Assembly (NCBI RefSeq): GCF_013185065.1
Contig: NZ_JAAVTO010000007.1
Span: 1 to 64,000, forward strand
DNA from: Adlercreutzia sp. ZJ473
GTDB lineage: Bacteria > Actinomycetota > Coriobacteriia > Coriobacteriales > Eggerthellaceae
Direction of reading: 5' to 3'
DNA length: 64,000 bases
Shown here: positions 44,290 to 52,676 of the stretch, piece by piece
How positions within the stretch are numbered: the first letter of the stretch is position 1
How the letters are laid out: each line of letters begins with the position of its first letter
Translations under genes and position numbers: made by a program
The notes under the pieces: generated by a model
Databases searched by the model: none
Seen by the model: only the letters and a program-made list of their open reading frames with translations
What the model was told of the DNA's origin: nothing

Positions 44290-44517
44290 ATGAAGGGCCC
44301 TTGACGGAGGATCCCTAACATAGAATCCCGAGAAAGACCCTCGATGGAGAATTCCCGACAGAAAGCCTAGACAGAAATCCCTCACATAGAGTTCCCTCTC
44401 TCTTCTCGCCCCGCCGCGCTCCTCTCCCTCCCGCGCGGTGGGTCATTTTGCTGCCCCTATTCCCCAGAATGAACTCGCGCTTAGCATACGCTCCCGACGT
44501 GCACCCGCGCCTTTGTC
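44290..44517. repeat. Imperfect direct repeats before the right island edge
   Basis: Variants of ATCCCTAACATAGAATCCC recur (about 44310 and 44381), interleaved with GAATTCCCGACAGAAAG-like units. The tract extends to about 44400. The rest of the stretch up to 44517 shows no gene. Confidence 0.45.
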
Positions 44518-44562
44518 CGCGCACTCCGGCCCCGGCACGATGGCGCTGTTCTTCCTCGCCTC
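44518..44562. repeat. 45-bp direct repeat, right copy (attR-like)
   Basis: Identical to the last 45 bases of degV (30469-30513), including the TAG stop, but without any upstream degV sequence. It marks the right edge of the 14-kb respiratory island. Flanking bases differ immediately on both sides. Confidence 0.85.
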
Positions 44563-44844
44563 CGGGCGCTAGCGGAAAAGCGAGCGTCCGGCAAGCGCGG
44601 GCGCGGCACCTCCGCGCGCCTACGCGGGCGCAATGAAATCCCGATTCGGGAAAACATGGCATGAAAAATGCCAAGGACAGTCAAATTCTACACGAGCTGA
44701 AGAAGTCGATTGCGAATCGACGCAAGATCAAATCATTGCTATTGATCGTAGAGTTATTCAAATACGTGCCATAGCGTGTTATGCAGTTCATCGAGTTACG
44801 TTCCTTATCACCGAGTCCGAATCACTTTGTAACCACTGGGGTGA
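44563..44844. other. Gene-free, increasingly AT-rich flank
   Basis: The first 70 bases are GC-rich and may be the original degV downstream flank. From 44640 the composition drops to AT-rich with no plausible gene. The change of composition marks another junction. Confidence 0.4.
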
Positions 44845-45072
44845 TTACAAATCCGCCCATTCGTCAGAAGTGAGCTTGAAGCAGACTTCACTCGGAAACC
44901 TCTCGGCGTTCCTGCCTGCCGCTTTACTTAAATTACCTGTCTCAACCTGGTAAAGCATCGCCAGGTCGCCGTCCAACATAACCTGCACTCCGCGCATCGT
45001 GTATACAAGATCGCTTATGGCCGGCTCGTTCGCAGGGACGATTGCGACCGATGCATCCTCTTCTGCTTCCAT
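44845..45072 (-). pseudogene. Truncated ORF6N-domain protein
   Basis: 75 residues from ATG 45072 (AAGGA eight to nine bases upstream). The sequence PAISDLVYTMRGVQVMLDGD, LAMLYQVETGNLSKAAGRNA, ERFPSEVCFKLTSDEW is a clear ORF6N N-terminal domain, typical of phage and plasmid DNA-binding proteins. It stops right after the conserved T.EEW segment, where intact proteins continue for at least another 100 residues. It is treated as a remnant. A longer in-frame start at 45141 exists. Confidence 0.65.
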
Positions 45073-45245
45073 GGGTCCTTCTCTTGTCTTGCCATAGCTT
45101 CCTCCCTTTCGTTTTGCATTTGGTTGGATGGATTGTATCAAGCGAGAAAAGCGCTTATGGAAGGAGCGCCTTCCCCGTCGGCTTCTACTCGGTTACAGCC
45201 GCTTTGCGAGCCTTGGCTTGAGCAATCATGACCTCCAGCTGCTCG

Positions 45246-45331
45246 ACCCATTGGGGGCGGACCCAATGGGGCTATTGGGTTTTCAGGTCAGCCCAATGCC
45301 CCCAATGGGTTCCCAATAGCCCCCATTGGGT
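45246..45331. repeat. Cluster of CCCAATGGG-type palindromes
   Basis: Several copies of CCCAATGGG or CCCATTGGG in both orientations. The outermost ordered pair is 45261-45279 facing 45312-45331, which match over about 19 of 20 bases. An inner AATGCCCCCAATGGG is also self-complementary. The region can fold into alternative hairpins. No gene is seen. Confidence 0.65.
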
Positions 45332-45397
45332 TCAAGAGAAGGAGACGGGCGGGCGCTCGGCGACAGGGACGTAGCCGTTCAGCCTCTTTAATGTAAC

Positions 45398-45440
45398 AAA
45401 AGCGCCGGACTCCGTGAAATACTCACCGGTCGGGCGCTTT
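45398..45440 (-). terminator. Terminator for the CdiA-CT-like gene
   Basis: AAAAGCGCC near 45398-45406 pairs with GGCGCTTT (45433-45440). On the minus strand the stem is followed by TTTTGTTAC, so it can end the gene at 45463-45852. Confidence 0.5.
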
Positions 45441-45462
45441 AGTAGAGCATACATTAGCACGT

Positions 45463-45852
45463 CTACTTGATCTTGATAACCTCTCCCACACGATTTATAT
45501 ACAACAGTCTTCTCACGTGATGCAGGTTATGTGCCCATTTGGACACCTCATCTTGGATTCTCTTATTCGAGAGCCCCTTCATGCGACGTGAGTCAAAGAT
45601 GATGTCGCGAGATTGATGAGCGGCTTCGCGGATGCGCTTCTGCACAACGCGGATATTGTCTGATGTTGGGGATTTAACTTCCCACAGAACACCGTCGGCA
45701 ATAAAGTCCGCGTTTTTGACCCGCTTGCCTTTTGACTGCGGCTTGAACTCAACGTCAATCCCTGAACTGGCAATAGCGCGAGCAGCATTCATCTCATGCT
45801 CTTCGATATTGAGATCAGCGGGTGCGGTAATTGTTCCTTGGCGTTTTTCCAT
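45463..45852 (-). CDS. Stand-alone CdiA C-terminal-like tRNA nuclease domain
   Basis: 129 residues. The core KNADFIADGVLWEVKSP and TSDNIRVVQKRIREAAHQSR, IIFDSRRMKGLSNKRI, SKWAHNLHHVRRLLYIN fits the CdiA-CT tRNase/PD-(D/E)XK-like toxin domains carried at the ends of contact-dependent inhibition proteins and in phage genes. The D..D..E.K pattern of the fold is visible (D49, E58, K60). No CdiB, CdiI immunity or long CdiA is nearby. A small GC drop and neighbours (ORF6N, transposase remnant) suggest mobile origin. Function may be DNA or tRNA cleavage or may be repurposed. Confidence 0.6.
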   Translation of the reverse strand: MEKRQGTITAPADLNIEEHEMNAARAIASSGIDVEFKPQSKGKRVKNADFIADGVLWEVKSPTSDNIRVVQKRIREAAHQSRDIIFDSRRMKGLSNKRIQDEVSKWAHNLHHVRRLLYINRVGEVIKIK

Positions 45853-45959
45853 GCGGACAATTATGGGGCACGCGTCAAGGGGACTTTGTGACCCTGCGAC
45901 CTTAGCCGATGGGATCCCTTCACGGTCTTTCGAGACGCAAGAGGGATTGCACTCACTAA

Positions 45960-46470
45960 TTCCTTGTCCTCGATGCGTGCCACTGCGAAGCTCTTCTTAC
46001 CGGCGTCCTTGAGTGAGGCGCCGACGAAGTAGGACGGCGTAGCTTTGATGGGGGCCATGCTCTCGCTCGATCTCCCACCGGCCCGTTCCGACCATTCTGG
46101 AGTCAACGGCGGCAGCATAGCGCACCTCGACCGACATGCCCGCCACACTCGTGGCCGGCGGCTCATATCCCCGCACGACGCGCGAGGGCACCGATCCGGC
46201 CCGGATACTAGCGGGCGCCGCGCGGCGTGAGCGGATGCGGCTGCGCACGCACGCCGTGTCCGAGGCACCACGGTGCAACCACGCGCAGAGGATGCTGACC
46301 ATCCGCGACTTGCGGGGGTGCTGATTCTCGGACTCCATGACATACGACGACGGGCCGTCGACGGCGATCGGACCCATGTTGTTGCGCAGATACCCAAGCA
46401 CACGCCTCGCCGCTCTCTCGCGAGCAACCTCCAGATCGACGCACGCCTCGAGCAGAACTCTCTGGCTCGT
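45960..46470 (-). pseudogene. Degraded transposase C-terminal fragment (ISLre2/UPF0236-like)
   Basis: The frame around 46470-46050 reads WLTSQRVLLEACVDLEVARE, RRVLGYLRNNMGPIAVDGPS, SYVMESENQH, SILCAWLHRGASDTACVRSR. The YLRNNMGPI...SENQH...R.M...AW pattern resembles the C-terminus of ISLre2/UPF0236 transposases. There is no N-terminal half and no start; later codons fall apart. Borders are approximate. It is treated as an insertion-sequence relic. Confidence 0.4.
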
Positions 46471-46743
46471 CAGCCAGCCTGGCGGCTGCCCTCGTCGCCA
46501 GAGTCGCTATGTTTCCCCAAAAACGTTACGCCGTGAGGCAATTGACATACCAGCAGAGCACCGACAAGTGCTTTTCCAAGATCTTTGGCTACATCGAAAA
46601 TACCATTTGCTTCCTAACCAGAAGGTCTTCTTTAAGGGCAAGATGCTCGACGTCTTCACTCTGCTCGTTGACTTGATAAAGGCAGCAGATTGTCGTTGAC
46701 TACGTTGACAAGAGCACCCTGAACATGCCTTCTGCCAAAGAGT
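46471..46743. other. Gene-free stretch before the response regulator stop
   Basis: No recognisable gene. A plus-strand frame contains FQDLWLHRKYHLLPNQKVFF, but no start, ribosome site or family is visible. It may be another fragment of the mobile scrap region. Confidence 0.3.
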
Positions 46744-47406
46744 CTAAATTCTGTCTATCTGCTCTCCAGAGCCACCGATTCCCTTCTCCATGGCATAGCG
46801 CACAAGCTCGGCAACGCTGTGCGTGTCGAGCTTTGTCATAAGATTCGATCGATGCCATTCAACGGTCTTCACGCTCAGTCGGAGATCGCATGCGATCTGC
46901 TGATTCGTATCGCCGCGCACAATGCAAGCCAGCACTTCGCTCTCTCTTGGCGTGAGCGTATCGATTGGATCGACGAGTCGCTTGCGGTGCGCGCTCGCGA
47001 CAAGTCGCGCCATGGCGGGGTGAAGATAGAACTCCCCATTATGTACGGCCCTGAGCGCCGTGAGGAATTCGTCACCTGCAGCCTTTTTTCCTATGCAGCC
47101 GGAGATATCGACGGCGAGAATGGCCTCGATGAACTTCTGCTCCTCATGCTGCGTCATGATAAGAATGCACGCATCCGGATGACGCTCGAGAATAGCGCGC
47201 GAAGCCTCGATACCCCCCATCTTCGGCATCGTGACATCCATGACAACGACATCTGGGAGCAAGCGATCGTAGAGCGCCACTGCCTCGAGTCCGTCCGCTG
47301 CCTCCCCCACGACCTTGACATCCTCTTCGTACTCCAGCATTGCGGCCAGGCCAGACCTCAGTAGTGCATGGTCATCCACGAGTATGATGCGCATGACATC
47401 ACTCAC
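46744..47406 (-). CDS. NarL/FixJ-type response regulator
   Basis: 220 residues. Receiver: RIILVDDHALLRSGLA, phospho-acceptor in VVVMDVTMPKMGGIEA, GKKAAGDEF. Effector: LTPRESEVLACIVRGDTNQQ, IACDLRLSVKTVEWHRSNLM, a LuxR-type HTH. Starts at GTG 47406, ATG 47409 and ATG 47394 are possible; GTG 47406 has AGGAGG six bases upstream. It overlaps the kinase gene end. The pair likely controls the acyl-energy cluster upstream. Confidence 0.93.
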   Translation of the reverse strand: MSDVMRIILVDDHALLRSGLAAMLEYEEDVKVVGEAADGLEAVALYDRLLPDVVVMDVTMPKMGGIEASRAILERHPDACILIMTQHEEQKFIEAILAVDISGCIGKKAAGDEFLTALRAVHNGEFYLHPAMARLVASAHRKRLVDPIDTLTPRESEVLACIVRGDTNQQIACDLRLSVKTVEWHRSNLMTKLDTHSVAELVRYAMEKGIGGSGEQIDRI

Positions 47407-48994
47407 CATCGTCCTCCTCGAGGTACATCGTTGGCACACTAAACCGCACGTTCGTGCCAACGCCAGAAGTCGATCCGATCCAGAAGTAACCGCCTATGGC
47501 GCTCGCACAGTCGCTCATGGACTTGAGGCCATAGCCCGTTCCCTCGCTCAAGCCCGTGTCAAACCCTTGCCCGTCGTCACGTACGGAGACAGTAAACCAG
47601 CTTCCGTCATCGTGCATCTCCACCTCAACGTGCGACGCATGGGAATGCTGCGCACAGTTGGAAAGCGCCTCAATCACGCCAGAGAGCAGCATGCTCTCCT
47701 GCAGGGCGCTGAAATGCACGTCGGTCGCATTGCCGATAACGGAAAAGCTGATGGACTTACGGGACAGCCGAGCCTCCGCCGCTGCCTCGATTGCCTGACG
47801 CAAACCAAGATATGCAAGTTCACTCGGACGAAGGTCAGTGGCAAGACGGTTCACCCCACTAAGGATCTCATCGGAGATGCGGGAGCAGTCCTCGAGGATG
47901 CCAAGGGCGTCCTCGGTTAAGCCCTTGGCGAGCACGCGTCGGGCGGTTGCAAGCCTGACCTTGAGAGCCACGAGGTTTTGGCTTGTCTCGTTATGAAGTT
48001 CGACCGCTATTCTCGCCCGTTCATTCTCGACGCTATCCAGCGAGCGTCGAAGAATGTGGCTGCGAGATGCCTCTCTGCGGTGCATGAGATAAAGTGCAGC
48101 AAAGCACAGCTCATCGAGAACGCCATTATGCACAAGGACATCATCACGAGAAACGGGATAGACTGAGACGAGACCATAGAGATTCTTCCGCCCGAAAAGC
48201 GGCATCACCAGCATTCCGCTGTTAAATGTGCTATATGAAAAGGGAGCGTAAACGGCACGGCGATAATCCTCCATCAAGTCGAGATAGGAAAGACGGGGGA
48301 AGCCCGAGAGCCAATGGCTCGCAGACGTCCTATCGACATCATCTGGATCCTCCGCAAGGAGCAGGCCGTTTGAATCCTCAATGGTGACGCGACAACCAGG
48401 AATATCGAGAACCTCTCTCGCGCTGTCAGCAAGCTCTTGGAAGGAGCCTCCTTTGACCGCAAGCGAAAGAAGTGAATATCTCTGACTTTTATCTTTGAAC
48501 GGTAGTGTCGCATATGCATCGAGTGAATCATCGCCTGCGAGGGCGGCACTGCGAATCCTTGCACTTAAGGTTGCCTGCTCAAGAGAGGATGAAAGCCTCT
48601 CCGCGCAGCAAATGAGGTTTTCACGTTCGGATGGCAGGTAATGGCAACATTTTCCCGGAGAGAGAAAGTATCGATCCTTGAGCTGATCTCCTTTAAGAGG
48701 TACGCAGGCGATGGTGGTGATGCCATAGGACTCCATACTGCAACGAACATGTCTGTCCTTGATCGCAGTCAAATCCATCTCCGAGAACTGCTCGCGCATT
48801 GTCCTAAGGAGAGATGCTAGGTCGGACGCTGAGGCGACATGGGCAGGCTCCTGCTCATGGGGAAGCCAGAAGACAGGCGCGTATCCCCCCATCGCGTTCT
48901 TGCGGTAAAGAACGCACACCTTGCTCCCTGTTGACTCAAGCACGTCAAGGAACAGCGACTCTAGACTCTCGCCATGACTCCTATTTGCGTCCAC
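47399..48994 (-). CDS. Soluble NarX-like sensor histidine kinase with GAF-like domains
   Basis: 531 residues, no membrane segments. The first 330 residues form two GAF-like sensory domains. The dimerisation domain carries ERARIAVELHNETSQNLVAL with the phospho-accepting H, and the HATPase part has VIEALSNCAQHSHASHVEV, DDGQGFD and GTGYGLKSM. GTG 48994 has AGGAGG four bases upstream; ATG 49042 has no ribosome site. It ends inside the start of the response regulator. Being cytoplasmic, it probably senses a metabolite or redox state. Confidence 0.88.
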   Translation of the reverse strand: MDANRSHGESLESLFLDVLESTGSKVCVLYRKNAMGGYAPVFWLPHEQEPAHVASASDLASLLRTMREQFSEMDLTAIKDRHVRCSMESYGITTIACVPLKGDQLKDRYFLSPGKCCHYLPSERENLICCAERLSSSLEQATLSARIRSAALAGDDSLDAYATLPFKDKSQRYSLLSLAVKGGSFQELADSAREVLDIPGCRVTIEDSNGLLLAEDPDDVDRTSASHWLSGFPRLSYLDLMEDYRRAVYAPFSYSTFNSGMLVMPLFGRKNLYGLVSVYPVSRDDVLVHNGVLDELCFAALYLMHRREASRSHILRRSLDSVENERARIAVELHNETSQNLVALKVRLATARRVLAKGLTEDALGILEDCSRISDEILSGVNRLATDLRPSELAYLGLRQAIEAAAEARLSRKSISFSVIGNATDVHFSALQESMLLSGVIEALSNCAQHSHASHVEVEMHDDGSWFTVSVRDDGQGFDTGLSEGTGYGLKSMSDCASAIGGYFWIGSTSGVGTNVRFSVPTMYLEEDDGE

Positions 48995-49053
48995 GAACCC
49001 TCCTCGTACATTCTTGGCCAGCTGCTCAATCAATATAAACATATTTTACACTT

Positions 49054-49086
49054 GCGGGCAGACAGCCCTCAAAGCCGTCTGCCCGC
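49054..49086 (-). terminator. Hairpin between butyrate kinase and sensor kinase
   Basis: GCGGGCAGAC (49054-49063) pairs with GTCTGCCCGC (49077-49086). It lies 30 bases downstream of the buk stop. The T-run is absent, so the acyl-energy genes and the two-component genes may be partly cotranscribed. Confidence 0.5.
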
Positions 49087-49116
49087 TATCATCTGCTATG
49101 TTCGAAAGCGATCGCG

Positions 49117-50244
49117 CTACCCGCGCTTGAGGTGATCAAACCCGTTCCACACAGGAATGCCGGTATACTCGCAGAGCTCTTCCTCGCCGCGAAGGACACG
49201 AAGGGCTGCGCTGGCGAGCGCCTCACCCTCAAGCTCACCCGGCCTTACGTCGACGGGAGCAATCCATTCGACACGCTCCTTGATGTAGCTAGAACCATAC
49301 TCATCGTTCATGAGACCTCCGGTGAGAATGATTCCGTCCACATCACCTTTGAGAGCGGTTGCCATGTAGCCGATCCAGTTGGCGACATTGTAGAAAAGAG
49401 CCTCGTAAACGAGTGCGGCATATTCGTCGCCGGCTTCGATCATTCTCTTGACCTCGAGAGCATCATCGGTGCCGAGATGGCTCACAAGACCGCCTTGCGT
49501 CGCAATCTTTTTCTTGATGGATTCCGCCGTGGCTCCCTCAGCACCGACGAAGGCCTTCACGAAGCTGATGAGGCCAACGCGCCCCGGGCGGTTAGGCGTG
49601 AACGGACCGTCCTGCTCGATGCCGTCGGTGGCTTCAATGACTCGGCCCTTCTGATGTGCGGCTACCGTGATGCCGCCGCCGACATGGGCAACAACAAGAT
49701 TGAGGTCCTTGTAGTCGCGTCCAAGCTCGGTTGCGTGGCGAATTGCCTGTTCCTTGGTGTTGAGCATGTGCACACAGCAGCGGCGTGGCGTCTCCTTGAA
49801 ACCGCCGACATGGGCAACGTCCTGGAACTCCTCGCTTGAGCCCATGCCAGCGGCAAAGGCATGGGCGCCGCAGGCATCTGCGATCTCGCGAGCAATAATG
49901 ACGGCAGAGTTGTTCGGGTGCACGCCGTACTTACCCACGCGAGCGTCTTCTACCATTGTGTCGTTTATGACATAAGTTCCATAGGGCACGGCGGCCAGAC
50001 CCACGCCGCCAACACCGACGACGGCGTCGATGGAGCCGACGTCCTGCCCAGCCTCGCGAGCAGCAGCGAGAAGAGCGTCGCGACGAAACGGGCCCTGATC
50101 GCAGATGCCGCCCGCAGCTTCGAGGTCTTCCGGAGAATGAACGATGTTCGCCTTCCAGACCTCGGTATCGTTTTCGAAGATGCTCGCCTTAGTGCTTGTG
50201 GACCCCGGGTTGATCGCAAGAATGCGGAAGATTTTATCAGCCAT
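49117..50244 (-). CDS. buk: Butyrate kinase
   Basis: Makes ATP from an acyl phosphate such as butyryl phosphate. 375 residues. ILAINPGSTSTKASIFE near the start is the butyrate-kinase form of the acetokinase signature; VVAHVGGGITVAAHQKGRVI, GRVGLISFVKAF, and ILTGGLMNDEYGSSYIKERV are conserved. It follows the phosphotransacylase gene by nine bases. Chain-length specificity is not fixed by sequence; branched or longer acyl phosphates are possible. Confidence 0.92.
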   Translation of the reverse strand: MADKIFRILAINPGSTSTKASIFENDTEVWKANIVHSPEDLEAAGGICDQGPFRRDALLAAAREAGQDVGSIDAVVGVGGVGLAAVPYGTYVINDTMVEDARVGKYGVHPNNSAVIIAREIADACGAHAFAAGMGSSEEFQDVAHVGGFKETPRRCCVHMLNTKEQAIRHATELGRDYKDLNLVVAHVGGGITVAAHQKGRVIEATDGIEQDGPFTPNRPGRVGLISFVKAFVGAEGATAESIKKKIATQGGLVSHLGTDDALEVKRMIEAGDEYAALVYEALFYNVANWIGYMATALKGDVDGIILTGGLMNDEYGSSYIKERVEWIAPVDVRPGELEGEALASAALRVLRGEEELCEYTGIPVWNGFDHLKRG

Positions 50245-50253
50245 GCTTTTCTC

Positions 50254-51228
50254 CTAACACTGGGCCGCGGTGACGGCGGTCGAGAAGACCATGCCGTCAA
50301 CGTCGGATCGACGCGAAATCTCGCCCATAGGCTTGGCGAAGCCGCACATGACGGCGAAGGTGCCGCCGCCATTGGCGAACATCGAGACGGACTTGACGGT
50401 GATGTTGCCGGCGTCGCAATCCGGGAAGACGAGAATGTTCGCTGTGCCCTTGAGGACGTTCTCGCCCTTGATCTTTTTTTCAGAGACCCCTGGGACGATG
50501 GCGCTGTCAAGCTGCAACTCGCCGTCCATGAGCAGATCAGGACGCTTCTCGCGAGCGATTTCGACGGCTTTACGAACTTTTTCGGCATCTGCGGAGCCGC
50601 CCGAGCCCTTAGTGGAATAGGACAGGAAGGCAATGCGGGGCTCCCAGCCGAGCAACTTCTCAACAGATGCAGCCGTGTTGGTGGCAATGCACGCAAGCTC
50701 CTCGCTGTTGGGCTGAACGACCATGACCGGATCGGCAAACACGAGCATGCCGTCCTCACCACCGTCAAAGTTGTCGGGTTCTACGATGACGTAGGCGTTG
50801 GGCATCGCGGCACCCTCTGCCAAACCGATGAACTCCTGCCCAGCCGAAACCGCTTCAGCCGTGGGACACGTATAACCGCAAACAATGCCGTCGGCCTTAC
50901 CGGCAGCCACATACATACACGCAAAGTTAATCTTGCTGGACATCATATCGATGGCGACTTCCAGAGGAAAATCCTCACGCTCGGCGTAGATGGCGGCGAG
51001 CTCTTCGACTAAGGCTGTATCGGCATCGATATCAATAATTGTGACGTCGACATCACCAACAAAGCCCCTGATGGTATCGGCATCGCCCATCAAGACGCTC
51101 TTGCACACGCCAAGCTCGGCGGCCTTGGCGCCAGCGAGAGCGACCGTCTCGCTATCGGCCTCGGGAAAGATAATGGTCGGGCATGTAGCCTGAGCGCGTT
51201 CGATGAAGATGGACCTTAGGTCTGCCAT
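50254..51228 (-). CDS. Phosphotransacylase (acetyl/butyryl-type)
   Basis: 324 residues. PTIIFPEADSETVALAGAKA, GIVCGYTCPTAEAVSAGQEF, LSYSTKGSGGSADAEKVRKA, ELQLDSAIVPGVSEKKIKG and NILVFPDCDAGNITVKSV are Pta/Ptb family signatures. It exchanges acyl groups between a thioester carrier and phosphate and clearly pairs with buk. The window also holds a separate pta at 60463. ATG 51228 has GGAG eight to nine bases upstream. Whether the thioester donor is CoA or the adjacent small carrier protein is the open question. Confidence 0.88.
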   Translation of the reverse strand: MADLRSIFIERAQATCPTIIFPEADSETVALAGAKAAELGVCKSVLMGDADTIRGFVGDVDVTIIDIDADTALVEELAAIYAEREDFPLEVAIDMMSSKINFACMYVAAGKADGIVCGYTCPTAEAVSAGQEFIGLAEGAAMPNAYVIVEPDNFDGGEDGMLVFADPVMVVQPNSEELACIATNTAASVEKLLGWEPRIAFLSYSTKGSGGSADAEKVRKAVEIAREKRPDLLMDGELQLDSAIVPGVSEKKIKGENVLKGTANILVFPDCDAGNITVKSVSMFANGGGTFAVMCGFAKPMGEISRRSDVDGMVFSTAVTAAQC

Positions 51229-51261
51229 TGTTGCTCCTCTCAAATCTCTAGTTTAAAGAAC

Positions 51262-51292
51262 GGACCCCGCGCTTGCATACGACGCAGGGTCC
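51262..51292 (-). promoter_or_regulatory. Hairpin between the carrier-protein and phosphotransacylase genes
   Basis: GGACCC (51262-51267) pairs with GGGTCC (51287-51292), with an extra GCG/CGC pairing inside. It lies inside an operon, so it could adjust expression of ptb-buk relative to the carrier gene by processing or partial termination. Confidence 0.4.
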
Positions 51293-51318
51293 TGCTATCC
51301 GTCCTGCGAAGGATGCCC

Positions 51319-51567
51319 CTACTGAACCATCTCGGACAGCTTATCCACGGCATCCTGGAGCGTATCGCACTCAATGAGCATGGTAAGCGGAACCGTAATC
51401 TTGAGCTTGTAGTTGAGCAGGCCGCAGACTTTCATGCCATTGACGCTCTTGAAGTGGAGGTCGTCGTCCCATTTGAGGTCGGGGGTGAGCGTTGCGGGGT
51501 CTCGCTTGATCGCCTTGCCGACGGCGTCGAGCAGAATCTCGGTAATCTCTTCCTTGGTGTATGCCAT
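51319..51567 (-). CDS. Small acyl-carrier-like protein
   Basis: 82 residues, four-helix ACP size. It aligns with ACP around DDLHFKSVNGMKVCGLL, where S takes the place of the phosphopantetheine serine; the usual D-S-L is K-S-V here. The beginning MAYTKEEITEILLDAVGKAI and the end TLQDAVDKLSEMV fit helices I and IV. GGAG lies upstream of ATG 51567. The context (phosphotransacylase, acyl kinase, acyl hydrolase, holo-ACP synthase) supports a carrier role. No fatty acid synthesis gene is near. Confidence 0.7.
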   Translation of the reverse strand: MAYTKEEITEILLDAVGKAIKRDPATLTPDLKWDDDLHFKSVNGMKVCGLLNYKLKITVPLTMLIECDTLQDAVDKLSEMVQ

Positions 51568-51605
51568 GATTGCTCCTATCTGTTGGTTTGGTCGTAACGA
51601 AAAGC

Positions 51606-52676
51606 CTACACAGCCCAAGGACGGCGGCAGTCCTTGGTGATAAGAGTGCGAAGATCTTCGATAATCTCACCGAAGAAGCGCTCCTTGAGAGGGAACATAG
51701 GACCGGTGTACATAGTGACGTGATTGGTGCCAGGCCAGACCTTCAAGCCGCAAAACACTTTGGCCTCATAGAGCTTGTTGCAAAACTCTACGTCCTCATC
51801 GCGGTTAGGATCGCTCTCGAAGGTGTGCATATAAACAGGCGGAAAGCCCTTAAGATCGGCAACAGTGCAGTGGCCCGGGACGATTTCGGGCGAGAGGGCG
51901 GGCATGGCAACGTTCGCGGAGCCAAAGAAGCTGTGCCACGTGATCTCGCGCTCCTCGCAGCCGAGGTTCTCGCTGGCATAGCTGATGCGGCTGGAGGGAC
52001 CGCTCGCCGTGTCATCGGTCGGAGGGGCGATTACAGAAAGGCCGCGCGGGGTTATTCCATAGCGCTGCAGACGGAACGCTAGGCCAAGCGCCATCATTCC
52101 GCCGATGCTGTAGCCCGAGAGCACGATGCAGTCGGGATCGATGTTAAGCTCGTCGGCGTGGTCAACGGCCCACTGATAGGCGGCGTGCAAATCGTTAAGC
52201 TGGCCTGGCTGCTTGGTATTGGGATGCGGTCGATACTGGGGAGCGATGACAACAGCACCAAGGTCCGCGCTGTACTGCGCCATGTCCATTCCGAAATATT
52301 CCGGCTTGCCACCAATGCCAGTGGCATAGAAATACATAATGCACGGACGCTTGCTGCCATCGCCTCCCTTGGGTAGACGCACGAGAAGACGCAGCTCGGG
52401 AGCGTCTGGCTCCTCGACGCAACCAGGTGCCCAATACTCAGCCCACTCACCAGCAGCCTCGAGCTCGGGCGGCATCTCCATGCCAGCCGTCATCGACTCG
52501 AATGCACCCTCGAACATGGCGCGACCCATCTCAACCTCTTCCTCGGTAAGACCCGGGGTCATAACATCGGCGAAGAGGGAAGGGAGAGAAGGATTGTTCC
52601 AGTTGTCGCGGACATCCCCAGGAAGGCCCCACCTCGGGTCTCGGCGATCATCAACGCGCATGTAGTCGTAAGCCAT
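51606..52676 (-). CDS. Alpha/beta hydrolase (esterase/thioesterase-like)
   Basis: 356 residues. The nucleophile elbow is GYSIGG with S as nucleophile; D in the TFESDPNRDED region and H in PGTNHVTMY complete the likely triad. The oxyanion segment is YFYATGIGG rather than HGGG. It belongs to the alpha/beta hydrolase-3 type. The ATG at 52676 has AAGGAG seven to eight bases upstream. It is first in the operon with the acyl-carrier gene, so it may release the acyl group that feeds the pathway. The actual substrate is unknown. Confidence 0.82.
   Translation of the reverse strand: MAYDYMRVDDRRDPRWGLPGDVRDNWNNPSLPSLFADVMTPGLTEEEVEMGRAMFEGAFESMTAGMEMPPELEAAGEWAEYWAPGCVEEPDAPELRLLVRLPKGGDGSKRPCIMYFYATGIGGKPEYFGMDMAQYSADLGAVVIAPQYRPHPNTKQPGQLNDLHAAYQWAVDHADELNIDPDCIVLSGYSIGGMMALGLAFRLQRYGITPRGLSVIAPPTDDTASGPSSRISYASENLGCEEREITWHSFFGSANVAMPALSPEIVPGHCTVADLKGFPPVYMHTFESDPNRDEDVEFCNKLYEAKVFCGLKVWPGTNHVTMYTGPMFPLKERFFGEIIEDLRTLITKDCRRPWAV

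Noticed and set aside
30510-44562. Prophage or ICE with full machinery
   Set aside because: No integrase, relaxase, capsid or transfer gene found between the 45-bp repeats.
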